64,000 nucleotides of DNA. Source: Meiothermus sp. (lineage in GTDB: Bacteria > Deinococcota > Deinococci > Deinococcales > Thermaceae). Under the pieces are notes generated by a model, which searched no databases, was not told where the DNA came from, and was given only the letters and a program-made list of their open reading frames with translations. Every line of letters starts with the position of its first letter. Position 1 is the first letter of the stretch. The stretch covers positions 496,001 to 560,000 of the forward strand of contig NZ_BPIJ01000001.1 of NCBI RefSeq assembly GCF_026004055.1, written 5' to 3'. The position numbers and the translations under genes are program-made. This document shows positions 30,297-37,801 of this stretch, in pieces.

Positions 30297-31142
30297 TTAG
30301 TGGCCCCGCAGCCTTGGGTCGAGGGTATCGCGCAGGGTGTCTCCTAGCAGATTAAATCCGAGCGAGGCCAGCAGAATAGCCAGCCCCGAAAACACCGAGG
30401 TCCAGGGGGATAGTGTCAGGTAAGCACGGCCCTCGGATAGCATCTGACCCAACGAGGGGTTGGGAGGCTGGGTTCCCAGCCCCAAAAAAGCCAGCGAGGA
30501 CTCCACCAAAATGGCGGTGGAGAGGGCCAGGGTGGTTTGTACCAGAATCACCGAGGCCAGGTTGGGCAAAATGTGCCGCAGGATGATGCGGCGGTTGCCG
30601 GCTCCTATGGCTACGGCTGCCTGCACATAATCGGTGTTGCGAACGACTAGGGCCGGGCCGCGGGTCAGACGGGCAAAGGTCGGGATGTAGACGATGCCAA
30701 TGGCCAGGGCGGCATTCCACTGGTTGGGCCCCAGCATGGCGATGATGCCAATGGCCAGCAGGATGATCGGAAAAGCCAGGAGCACGTCCATGAGACGCAT
30801 GATTATGCGGTCGTACAAGCCGCCCACATAGGCTGCCGAGACCCCCAGCAAGGTGCCCACCCACACCGCAATAAACACCGAACTGAAGGCCACCATCAAG
30901 GAGTTACGAAAGCCGAACAGGATGCGCGACAAAAGGTCGCGCCCAAACTGGTCGGTGCCGAGCCAGTGGGTGCTATTCGGATCGGAAAGACGGCTCAGAA
31001 TATTTTGTTCTACGGGGCTGTAGGGGGCCAGGATAGGGGCGAAAAGAGCGCAAAGTACCACCAGCAAGGTCAGCAGGAGCCCCAATAAACCCAGCGGGTT
31101 GCGCAGGAGGGGCCAGAGGTTTTTTTGCCGGATGAGGCTCAT
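30297..31142 (-). CDS. ABC transporter permease, DppC/OppC type (second set)
   Basis: 281 aa, the usual length for DppC. The N-terminal helix (LLGLLLTLLVVLCALFAPILAPY) is followed by WLGTDQFGRDLLSRILFGFRNSLMV, core helices, and the ATPase-contact loop DYVQAAVAIGAGNRRIILRHILPNLASV. It ends LGDTLRDTLDPRLRGH, typical of the family. Its start overlaps the upstream DppB-type gene by 4 nt (ATGA). It lacks the large insertion seen in the permease at 25188-26270, so the two sets belong to different subfamilies. No partner ATPases are in the window. Confidence 0.93.
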   Translation of the reverse strand: MSLIRQKNLWPLLRNPLGLLGLLLTLLVVLCALFAPILAPYSPVEQNILSRLSDPNSTHWLGTDQFGRDLLSRILFGFRNSLMVAFSSVFIAVWVGTLLGVSAAYVGGLYDRIIMRLMDVLLAFPIILLAIGIIAMLGPNQWNAALAIGIVYIPTFARLTRGPALVVRNTDYVQAAVAIGAGNRRIILRHILPNLASVILVQTTLALSTAILVESSLAFLGLGTQPPNPSLGQMLSEGRAYLTLSPWTSVFSGLAILLASLGFNLLGDTLRDTLDPRLRGH

Positions 31143-32092
31143 GCGTACTCCACCCGGGGGTCGAGCTTGGCGTAGATCAGGTCTACGACCAGATTAATCA
31201 GCACAAAGGCCGTGGTGACCAGCAGGATAGCCCCTTGGATGAGTGGGTAGTTGCGCTCGTTGATGGCCCCTAAAATCAGACGACCCATCCCAGGAATAGC
31301 AAACACCTGCTCCACCACAATGGCACCCCCGAACAGGTACCCCACCTGAATTCCAATGACGGTGACCAGGGGAATTAGGGCGTTGCGCAGGGCGTGTTTG
31401 TAGAGTACTACCCGCTCGGGTAGTCCCTTGGCTCGAGCCGTACGGATGTAGTCCTGGTTCAGCACATCCAAAAGCGAAGAACGCAACACCCGGCCCAGCC
31501 CTGCCAGCATGGGCAGGGAAAGGGTGATGACCGGCAGCACCAACCTAGAGAGGTGTCCCCAGGGGTCTTGATTGAAAGGTACGTAGCCCAGGCTTTGCCA
31601 ACCTGGGGCCAGTTTGAACACCAGAAAGATGAGCAGGGTGCCCAACCAGAACGAGGGCAGGGTCACCCCGGTGATGGAAAAGAATCGGATCAGGTACTCG
31701 GCGCTCGAGTTCCGCCAGTAAGCCGTCAGCACCCCTACCGGAATGGCCAGTCCGATGGCGATGATGAGGGAGAGGAGGGTCAGTTCCAGGGTGATGGGCA
31801 GGCGCTGCAAAATTTCCTCGCTGATGGGCCTGCCCGTCCAGATGCTTTGACCCAGGTCGCCACGCAGGGCGGCACTGAGCCAGTTCCAGTACTGCACCAG
31901 GATGGGCTGGTTCAACCCCAGCTTTTCACGCAGCGCCGCCAGCCCTTCGGGGGTGATCTCGGTGTTGGCCCCAAGCATAATCTGCACGGCATCGCCGGGG
32001 ATGAGCCGGATCATCAGGAAAACCAGCACCGAGACCCCAAACAACACAAACACAAGCTCGAGGGAGCGTTTGGCAAGAAAGGAAAGCATCAT
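31139..32092 (-). CDS. ABC transporter permease, DppB/OppB type (second set)
   Basis: 317 aa from the ATG at 32092 (a second Met follows at 32089). First helix FLAKRSLELVFVLFGVSVLVFLMIRLIPGD, then the periplasmic segment ALREKLGLNQPILVQYWNWLSAALRGDLGQSI, core helices, and the loop DYIRTARAKGLPERVVLYKHALRNALIPLV. An in-frame extension to 32224 would run through the promoter (TTAGAG-17-TATAAG) and is rejected. It forms a two-gene operon with the DppC-type gene. No binding protein follows, so this pair may be served by the binding proteins at 27.7-29.5 kb or 46.2-47.7 kb; that is inference. Confidence 0.92.
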   Translation of the reverse strand: MMLSFLAKRSLELVFVLFGVSVLVFLMIRLIPGDAVQIMLGANTEITPEGLAALREKLGLNQPILVQYWNWLSAALRGDLGQSIWTGRPISEEILQRLPITLELTLLSLIIAIGLAIPVGVLTAYWRNSSAEYLIRFFSITGVTLPSFWLGTLLIFLVFKLAPGWQSLGYVPFNQDPWGHLSRLVLPVITLSLPMLAGLGRVLRSSLLDVLNQDYIRTARAKGLPERVVLYKHALRNALIPLVTVIGIQVGYLFGGAIVVEQVFAIPGMGRLILGAINERNYPLIQGAILLVTTAFVLINLVVDLIYAKLDPRVEYA

Positions 32093-32122
32093 CTTGAAGA
32101 GGTGGCTAGCGGTGGCTTTCGC

Positions 32123-32151
32123 CTTATACCGCCTGTGGAAAGATACTCTAA
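32123..32151 (-). promoter_or_regulatory. Predicted promoter of the second permease pair
   Basis: Minus strand: TTAGAG (32151-32146), 17-bp spacer, TATAAG (32128-32123), about 30 nt before the ATG. Upstream, CCTAGAGGTAATCTT at 32156-32170 is nearly the inverse of AAGATAACCTCTAGG at 32323-32337 (one mismatch), a possible regulatory inverted pair. Confidence 0.45.
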
Positions 32152-32354
32152 TCACCCTAGAGGTAATCTTTGTAAGGCCTAGTGTACACCCAAGCCTTGG
32201 CCTGGCCAAGAAAGTGTGCTCCATCCAAAAACGATTACCACTGCTCTGCGCTACGCGGACAACTGCTACTAGCTGACCGAAGGCAGACGTTTTTTAGGGA
32301 GGGGAGCGCTCTAGGATTCAAAAAGATAACCTCTAGGTTTTTGGTTTTGAACCA

Positions 32355-32460
32355 CAGACAAGCATACCGCCGAATCAAGGTGCGGTTCGCACCGGGTACT
32401 GAGGCCCAGCGGTATGCCTGCGAGTTCCTCCCCGGTGCCCAAACCGGGGGATTATAGCCC
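32355..32460. ncRNA. Highly structured intergenic element, candidate non-coding RNA or repeat
   Basis: In the 487-bp gap between the second permease pair and the small secreted peptide. A 9-bp outer stem GCATACCGC (32362-32370) with GCGGTATGC (32409-32417) encloses a 6-bp hairpin GGTGCG-GTT-CGCACC (32379-32393). A second hairpin CCCCGGT-GCCCAA-ACCGGGG (32430-32449) follows. On the minus strand TATAAT (32456-32451) abuts this second hairpin and could drive a transcript through the outer stem. The strand is therefore undecided. No known RNA family was recognised by eye. Confidence 0.35.
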
Positions 32461-32579
32461 CCCACACCCCCCTTTTCTCTAACCGAATTCACTGTAACGC
32501 ACTTTTGCTATGTAACGGTTTTTTGCTGGCAGATGGGCAAAAACGCAGTGCTAGCCTTGCAGCGGTGGAGGTACGGCAT

Positions 32580-32717
32580 ATGAAAAAGCTTGTAATTCTG
32601 ATTCTGTTCGTCGTTGCTCTAGGTGGCGCTTTGGCCTCCGGTTCCAAACAGGCCGATTGCGCGCCTAAATCGGGGGGCAAATTTGATAGCAGGGGGTTCA
32701 ATTCGTGGACGGGTTAG
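32580..32717 (+). CDS. Small secreted peptide (45 aa), unknown function
   Basis: The precursor has a clear Sec signal: MKK, a hydrophobic core LVILILFVVALGG, and an ALA-S cleavage site, leaving a mature peptide of about 26 residues with a single Cys (QADCAPKSGGKFDSRG). A Shine-Dalgarno-like GGAGG lies 10 nt before the ATG at 32580. An in-frame extension to 32505 is possible but has no supporting signal. Single-gene unit between the second permease pair and the Fur-family gene. No family recognised; a secreted signal or lineage-specific orphan peptide are both possible. Confidence 0.6.
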   Translation: MKKLVILILFVVALGGALASGSKQADCAPKSGGKFDSRGFNSWTG

Positions 32718-32752
32718 TACATCGTCGTGAAAATCGCAACGGAAGAGCATCT

Positions 32753-33136
32753 TTACAGACCTACCCGCTCTAAACATTCGGTACAGCGTCCATATAACAC
32801 GATTTCGTGCTTCTCGGTTTTGAATCCCACAGGCACCATGAACGAGAAGTCGCCCGGGCAGCCCTCGAGTTCAAAGACCTTGCCGCATCGGGTGCAGTGA
32901 AAGTGGTGATGGTGCTTTTTGCCCGCCAGCTCGTAGCGCGGCGCTTCACCGGGGAGTTCGACTGCTACGGCACTACCTTCTTCAACCAGCCCCTTTAGGG
33001 TTCGGTAGACGGTAGCGATGCCAAGGCCGGGTACTTTGTGGCGGGCCGCCTCGAGGACTTCGGTGGGAGAAAGCGGTCGGTTGAGCTCGGTCATCACCTC
33101 CCGGATGGCCTGGCGCTGGCGGGTCGAGCGTTCCAT
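32753..33136 (-). CDS. Fur-family metalloregulator, probably Zur-like
   Basis: 127 aa from the ATG at 33136; TATCCT ends 6 nt upstream, so the start may be leaderless, and the in-frame extension to 33187 would run into the operator. The winged helix is at about 1-75 (RPLSPTEVLEAARHKVPGLGIATVYRTLKGLVEEG). The metal site is KKHHHHFHCTRCGKVFEL, followed by a second CxxC in YGRCTECLERVGL; together they form the structural zinc site. It is divergent from a ZnuA-type zinc-binding protein over a dyad that fits Fur-family boxes, which favours Zur. Fur or PerR activity cannot be excluded from sequence. Confidence 0.85.
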   Translation of the reverse strand: MERSTRQRQAIREVMTELNRPLSPTEVLEAARHKVPGLGIATVYRTLKGLVEEGSAVAVELPGEAPRYELAGKKHHHHFHCTRCGKVFELEGCPGDFSFMVPVGFKTEKHEIVLYGRCTECLERVGL

Positions 33137-33161
33137 GGCTTTAGGATAGCAAATCGGGGTC

Positions 33162-33193
33162 TTGACATTATGATAATGAGTTATCAATATAAA
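33162..33193 (+). promoter_or_regulatory. znuA promoter with Fur/Zur-type operator
   Basis: TTGACA at 33162-33167 with a -10 at CAATAT (33185-33190, 17-bp spacer) or TATAAA (33188-33193). The dyad TGATAATGAGTTATCA (33171-33186) fills the spacer: arms TGATAA/TTATCA around 4 nt, close to Fur-family boxes. It lies between znuA and the divergent regulator gene. Confidence 0.7.
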
Positions 33194-33215
33194 TAGTTGA
33201 CTTGCGAGGTTTTAT

Positions 33216-34109
33216 ATGAAGCAGATTCTCCCGCTGGGATTTTTGCTGATGCTGGGCTCTGGTCTGGCGCAGCCGCTACAGGTGGCCGCAACCACGGGCT
33301 TTATTGCCGATATGGTGCGGGTTGTGGGGGGCAGCCGTGTCGGTGTGGTGCAGGTGGTGCCCAACGGCAGCGACCCTCATAGCTTTGAGCCGCGCCCTTC
33401 GGTGGTTCGGGCCATCAGCAGCGCCAGGGTCTTTTTTGCTAATGGGCTTGGGCTCGAGCCCTTTTTCGAGAAACTCGAGGCCCAGCTTCCCCCCAGGGCC
33501 CGCATCGTGGAGTTAGCCGGCGGCATGCCCAACCTGATCGCGGCGGAGAAGGAAACCCCGGGCGATAGCCACGAAGATCACGCGCATCAGCACGGGGCCT
33601 ATGACCCCCACCTTTGGCTCGACCCCACCTATGGCATTCGCTATGTGGAGAAAATCCGCGATGCCCTGGTCTCGCTCGATCCCGCCGGGCGGGCTGCCTA
33701 TACCCAGAGTGCCGCTCGCTACATCGCCCAGATTCGCCAGGCTGATGCTGCCACCAAGCGCTGCCTGGCCGACATCCCACCAGCCCGGCGCAAGCTGGTT
33801 TCCCAACACGACGCGCTGCGCTATTTCAATCGCTATTACCAGCTCACCAGTATCGGCGCCATCGCCGACTTTGTCGGCCAAGAGCGCGGCCCGGCCAGCC
33901 TGGCCAAGCTGGCCCAGGCCATGAAGAGAGAAGGCGTGGGGGTGATTTTTGTGGAGCCGCAGTTCTCGCAGGCCCAGGCCCGTGCCCTGGCCGAGGCCAC
34001 CGGCGCCCGCATTGTCCGTATTTATTCCGATGCCTTCGACAACACGGTCAATTCCTACCTAAAGCTCATCCAGGCCAACGGGCAGGCCATCTGTCAGGCC
34101 TTCAAGTAG
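33216..34109 (+). CDS. znuA: Zinc ABC transporter substrate-binding protein (ZnuA-like)
   Basis: 297 aa. Signal peptide MKQILPLGFLLMLGSGLA-Q, then the cluster A-I metal-binding fold. First ligand region VPNGSDPHSFEPRPS, then a His/Asp-rich loop (DSHEDHAHQHGAYDPHLWLDP near residues 110-130) typical of zinc rather than manganese binders, a third histidine in SQHDALRYFNRYY, and the final Asp in RIYSDAFDNTVNSYLKLI. A Shine-Dalgarno-like GCGAGG is present. The dyad operator in its promoter and the divergent Fur-family gene indicate metal repression. No znuB or znuC follows; the next 416 bp are non-coding or degenerate, so the permease and ATPase must be elsewhere. Confidence 0.88.
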   Translation: MKQILPLGFLLMLGSGLAQPLQVAATTGFIADMVRVVGGSRVGVVQVVPNGSDPHSFEPRPSVVRAISSARVFFANGLGLEPFFEKLEAQLPPRARIVELAGGMPNLIAAEKETPGDSHEDHAHQHGAYDPHLWLDPTYGIRYVEKIRDALVSLDPAGRAAYTQSAARYIAQIRQADAATKRCLADIPPARRKLVSQHDALRYFNRYYQLTSIGAIADFVGQERGPASLAKLAQAMKREGVGVIFVEPQFSQAQARALAEATGARIVRIYSDAFDNTVNSYLKLIQANGQAICQAFK

Positions 34110-34525
34110 AGCCCTGCTCCATGCCACTTCCCAAAGAACCCAATGCAGATGCAGTTCTGGCTCTGGGGCCAGGGTGCGCTCAACGGTAACCTGCTAGCCC
34201 ATGGCTTCCTGAAAAATTCAAGTCCAACAGGTCAGGGCTCGAGCCTCTACCTCAAAGACGGGGTGGGGCTTCACTCGGCGGTAGCCTGACTATTGCACGC
34301 TGACGGGGTGCTGCTCTACCACCGGCCCGGTGAATCTTTTTACTGGCTGGAAAGCGCCGATTCAAACCCTTTGTATCGCGGCTCCCACCAAAAGGGCCCA
34401 CGCGGGGGCTCGTATTGTAGTTCCTACAGCGTTTTTGCTGTAGGGACTATTCGTGGGAACCGCTCTATGAGGGGTGGATTGCAGGCCGATATGGTCTGGA
34501 CTGTCGGCGGCAACAACTTACGAAT
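34110..34525. other. Intergenic region: possible 48-aa ORF remnant and a 13-bp stem-loop
   Basis: An open frame at 34143-34289 (+) would encode 48 aa (MQMQFWLWGQGALNGNLL...) with no Shine-Dalgarno and no family match; it may be a gene remnant. At 34418-34449 TAGTTCCTACAGC pairs with GCTGTAGGGACTA around GTTTTT (one G-T pair). The following ATTCGTGGGAACCGCTC recurs in the repeat at 44072-44346. I see no convincing gene here. Confidence 0.4.
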
Positions 34526-35599
34526 CTAGCGCTGGGCATTACCACTGTTCAAAAAAGCAATAATGCCCCCGGCCAGCCCGTCCGCCAACTGTTGCCGGTA
34601 AGCGTCCGTAGCCAGCTTTTGGCCCTCAACCGGATGATTGACAAAGCCAATCTCTACCAGAATGGCCGGAATTCGCGCGTTGCGGATCACGTAAAAAGGG
34701 GCGGTTTGCACTCCCCGGCTCACCGCCCCGGTCTCGCGCACCAGCGAGCGCAGGGTCTTGAGGGCCAGTTGCTCGGAAAACTTGAGGTTGGCCTGGGCCA
34801 GGAGGTCGCGCATGAGCCGTTGGGCTACGCTACGGGCCTCCTGGGTCAGGCGCTGCCCCAAGGCCCCGCCCCCGTTTTCAAGGATGGCCTTGGACAAAAG
34901 CCGCTGGTCGATGGTTTCGCCAAAGTAGTAGACTTCAATCCCCTGGGCAGACCGTTCGGCGGCGTTGGCGTGAATGGATACAAATAGCGTGCGCTTGCTA
35001 TCGGCCATGGCTGCCCGTAGCCCCAGGTCGGTGGCTTTGTTGGCCGAAAGATGTCTATCTGTGCTGCGGGTCAGGACGACCCGGATGCCTTTGGCCTCGA
35101 GGCGCTTTTTTGTGCGCAGGGCCACTTGCAACACGACTTCCTCTTCCCGCACGTGTCCGATGGCCCCCGGATCAACCCCACCGTGGCCGGGGTCGAGCAC
35201 CACCACCGGCGCAGGTGCCCGGGCGCCGGATTGCGGTCGGACGGAGGTGCGGGCCGTGTTTGCGTCATTGCGTACTTCCAGCACCAGGCGGCGGGGGTTG
35301 GGGAGCTCGAGGGTGCGGTAGCGGACGCCCGCCCGGAGCGTGACCACGTAAATCGAGCCACCCGGACTGGGGGTGACTCGATAGCCGACAACCTGTGGCG
35401 TGTTCAGCAAGGTTCGCAAGGTGCGGGGTGGGGTGCCCTGGAAGCGGATCGAAAGCTCGTTGCCGGCCCGGCTCAGGCTAAAGCGGGCCTCGGCGGGCAG
35501 GGCAAAAACCAGCCGGGTAAGGCCGTTTTCGGTACCCACTCGAGGCTGGGCCAGTCCCAGAGAGGTTAAGTAGAACACCAATACCAAAATGAATCGCAT
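34526..35599 (-). CDS. N-acetylmuramoyl-L-alanine amidase (amidase_3, AmiC/CwlD type)
   Basis: 357 aa, a secreted zinc amidase that cleaves the MurNAc-L-Ala bond of peptidoglycan. Signal peptide MRFILVLVFYLTSLGLA-Q. Residues about 20-125 are an AMIN-like beta domain (FALPAEARFSLSRAGNELSIRF). The catalytic domain starts VVVLDPGHGGVDPGAIGHVREEEV (zinc His and Glu) and continues TRSTDRHLS, LFVSIHANAAERSAQGIEVYYF (zinc His) and ILVEIGFVNHPVEGQKL (catalytic Glu). Start ATG at 35599, 8 nt from a TACAAT -10, so likely leaderless. Single minus-strand gene. It could supply muropeptide fragments to the salvage cluster upstream, which is speculative. Confidence 0.93.
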   Translation of the reverse strand: MRFILVLVFYLTSLGLAQPRVGTENGLTRLVFALPAEARFSLSRAGNELSIRFQGTPPRTLRTLLNTPQVVGYRVTPSPGGSIYVVTLRAGVRYRTLELPNPRRLVLEVRNDANTARTSVRPQSGARAPAPVVVLDPGHGGVDPGAIGHVREEEVVLQVALRTKKRLEAKGIRVVLTRSTDRHLSANKATDLGLRAAMADSKRTLFVSIHANAAERSAQGIEVYYFGETIDQRLLSKAILENGGGALGQRLTQEARSVAQRLMRDLLAQANLKFSEQLALKTLRSLVRETGAVSRGVQTAPFYVIRNARIPAILVEIGFVNHPVEGQKLATDAYRQQLADGLAGGIIAFLNSGNAQR

Positions 35600-35607
35600 C
35601 TGACACA

Positions 35608-35637
35608 ATTGTAGCGCCATGGTATGAGAGCTGTCAC
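35608..35637 (-). promoter_or_regulatory. Predicted promoter of the amidase gene (leaderless)
   Basis: Minus strand: GTGACA (35637-35632), 18-bp spacer, TACAAT (35613-35608), 8 nt before the ATG at 35599. The remaining gap to 35813 shows nothing notable. Confidence 0.6.
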
Positions 35638-35813
35638 GTAGCGCTCGAGGTTGTTAGATTACATGGTTCTTGCTAGTGGAACACCCCTTATTGCTGGGTC
35701 GGAAAAGTTGTTGTAAGTCATTCGCCCGTGTGAATGAGCGACAGCGGTAGCAGTTACAATAGCGTTCCCCACGAGGCTGTGGGCAGGGTGTCGTCACTGA
35801 TTCGAAAATGCAC

Positions 35814-36848
35814 TTATTGCCCCGGCCACCGCCGCTCGATGTAGTCCAGCTTTCGCCCCCGCAGGAGCCAGGCGGCCATCAAGGTGGTGAGGGGAACCGC
35901 CAACACCAGGGCCAGCGAACCTACCAACATGGCCACAATTTCGGCGGCAAAGGTCTCGTTGTTGATGAGCAACACCAGGGGCACATCGCTCCGGCTAATC
36001 AGCAGCAGCAAGGGCAATGTACCCGCCGCATAGGCCAGAATCAGGGTATTGACCAGACTGCCAATGTGGTCGAAGCCCACCGTCATGCCCCGGGTGTAAA
36101 GCTCCCGCAGGCCATAGCGAGGGTTGGCCTGCACCAGCGCTTGCACCACCGCAGCCTGGGTCACGGTTACATCGTTCAGGGCCCCCAATGCCCCTACCAC
36201 CACCCCGGCCAGATACAGCGAGACCAGATCGAGGTTGCCCCCTAGTTGGAAACGGGCCAGGAAGGCTTCCTCCGAAGTGAGGCCGGTAAACTGCATCCAC
36301 TCGGTTAGCAGTACCGAAAGCACCAGGGCCACCAGGGTGGCAAAAGTGGTTCCTATGAGGGCCGCGGTGGTCTTGCGGTGGATGCCATGAACAAAATAGA
36401 TCGAGAGCGCCAGAATACCAAAAGCACCTACAAAAGTGACCAAGAGGGGGTTATTGCCCGCCGAAATTTGTGGCACCACAAAAAAGGCCAGTACCGCCAT
36501 GCTGGCGGCGGTGCCCAACAGACCCCGCAAGCCCTTGCCCCGCCCCAGGGCTACCGTTACCAGCACAAATAGCCCGAGCAAGCCCCACAGGTAGGGGATG
36601 CGGTAGGGTTCGGCAATATAGGTTCTGCCGTCGGCTTCGTACACCACCACCTGCTGCCCTACCCGGAAGCCTGCCGACTCAGTGGGCAACTCCGCTTCCT
36701 TGAGCTGCTCACCCACCCGCACGGTTGCACTCTTATCGCCCATCGAAACGATCCGGGCAGTCGAGTACGCGCTGGGCGAACTGGGGGGAGCCGGGTCTTG
36801 CGCCCAAGCTAGGCCCAAAACCACCAGAAAAACAAGCCACAAACGCAT
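35814..36848 (-). CDS. YibE/F-family multipass membrane protein
   Basis: 344 aa from the ATG at 36848. Signal-like N-terminus (MRLWLVFLVVLGLAWA-Q), an extracytoplasmic domain of about 90 residues (ARIVSMGDKSATVRVGEQLKEAELP...), then about seven to eight transmembrane helices. YibE/F hallmarks are visible: YLWGLLGLFVLVTVALGRGKGLRGLLGTAASM, GVVVGALGALNDVTVTQAAVV, ELYTRGMTVGFDHIGSLVNTLILAYAAGTLPLLLL and NNETFAAEIVAMLVGSLALVLAVPLTTLMAA. Family function is unknown (a transport role has been suggested). TATGAT ends 7 nt before this ATG, supporting a leaderless start over in-frame Mets further upstream. Confidence 0.85.
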   Translation of the reverse strand: MRLWLVFLVVLGLAWAQDPAPPSSPSAYSTARIVSMGDKSATVRVGEQLKEAELPTESAGFRVGQQVVVYEADGRTYIAEPYRIPYLWGLLGLFVLVTVALGRGKGLRGLLGTAASMAVLAFFVVPQISAGNNPLLVTFVGAFGILALSIYFVHGIHRKTTAALIGTTFATLVALVLSVLLTEWMQFTGLTSEEAFLARFQLGGNLDLVSLYLAGVVVGALGALNDVTVTQAAVVQALVQANPRYGLRELYTRGMTVGFDHIGSLVNTLILAYAAGTLPLLLLISRSDVPLVLLINNETFAAEIVAMLVGSLALVLAVPLTTLMAAWLLRGRKLDYIERRWPGQ

Positions 36849-37012
36849 GGTGCACATCATATTGGGCTTTTTCATGAGAGGGTGAAGGTGCGCAGCGGTG
36901 CCAACCTCACCTATGTGGGGGAAGTAAGACTCGAGGTGTTTGGGCAAAACGACGGCACCATGGGGTTTTGTAGTAGACTACCCCTGTACCAAAAACCCAG
37001 CGGAGGTCTGCG

Positions 37013-37570
37013 ATGAATCCCACACCGTCTATTACCGATACCGTGATGAACATGGTTAGCCAGAGCATTCAGGTGCTCACTAAACCCAGCGTGGAAACCT
37101 TTGAGCAGTACGAAAATAAAGGTACCCTGCGCGAAGCGGTTATTTATGTGTTGGTCGCTGCCGTAATTACCGGTTTATTTAGTCTGAGCGGGGGTGTTGG
37201 GGCATTTTTGAATGGCATTATCGGAACCATTGTGGGTTTTCTGGTTTTTACCTACTTAGTACATTATGTGGGCAAGTCGCAGGGGGGCACCGGCACGCTC
37301 GACAACGTGGCCTACACGTTTGCCCTGTTCTGGGCGCCAATCAATGTACTGATTGCGGTGGTGAGCCTGATTCTGATTATTTCAATAATCGGTATTTTCT
37401 TGGTGCCTTTGCTGGTTGTAGCAGCGTTGGTTATCAATGTCTATTTTGCCTACCTGGCTGTGCAGTCGAGCATGAACCTGCGCGAAAGCGGCAAAATTTG
37501 GATTACGCTGGCGGTGGCCTTTGTTGGAACCCTCCTTGCCAGTATGTTGATTGCGGCCATCCTGCGATAG
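37013..37570 (+). CDS. Yip1-family membrane protein
   Basis: 185 aa with five predicted hydrophobic segments: IYVLVAAVITGLFSL, FLNGIIGTIVGFLVFTYLV, YTFALFWAPINVLIAVV, LILIISIIGIFLVPLLVVAALVINVYFAY and WITLAVAFVGTLLASMLIAAIL. The soluble start (ITDTVMNMVSQSIQVLTKPSVETFEQYENKG) leads into the first helix as in bacterial YIP1 proteins, and the motif TLDNVAYTFALFWAP is typical. Shine-Dalgarno GGAGG is 9 nt from the ATG. Single gene, unknown function in bacteria. Confidence 0.75.
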   Translation: MNPTPSITDTVMNMVSQSIQVLTKPSVETFEQYENKGTLREAVIYVLVAAVITGLFSLSGGVGAFLNGIIGTIVGFLVFTYLVHYVGKSQGGTGTLDNVAYTFALFWAPINVLIAVVSLILIISIIGIFLVPLLVVAALVINVYFAYLAVQSSMNLRESGKIWITLAVAFVGTLLASMLIAAILR

Positions 37571-37801
37571 GATAGCCCACAACAAACCTGGAAGCGCCTC
37601 GAGCGCACGGTTTTTTGCCCTGCTATTGGCCTCCTTTGTGTAGTCGGCTGACAATCACCAAAAAACTGCAGGCAAAAACGCCTTATCTCCTTGGCTTGTT
37701 TATGCAAGGAACCAAATTTGTAGGCCTCGGGCTTTATGTTGATGGGGTGAAGACCTCAGGTGTTCATTTTTTCGATATCATGCCTACGCGAGGTGAACTG
37801 C

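Noticed and set aside
32355-32460. Assignment of the structured element as a cobalamin, TPP or SAM riboswitch
   Set aside because: None of the conserved core motifs of these classes is present, and its position relative to a downstream gene does not fit on the plus strand.
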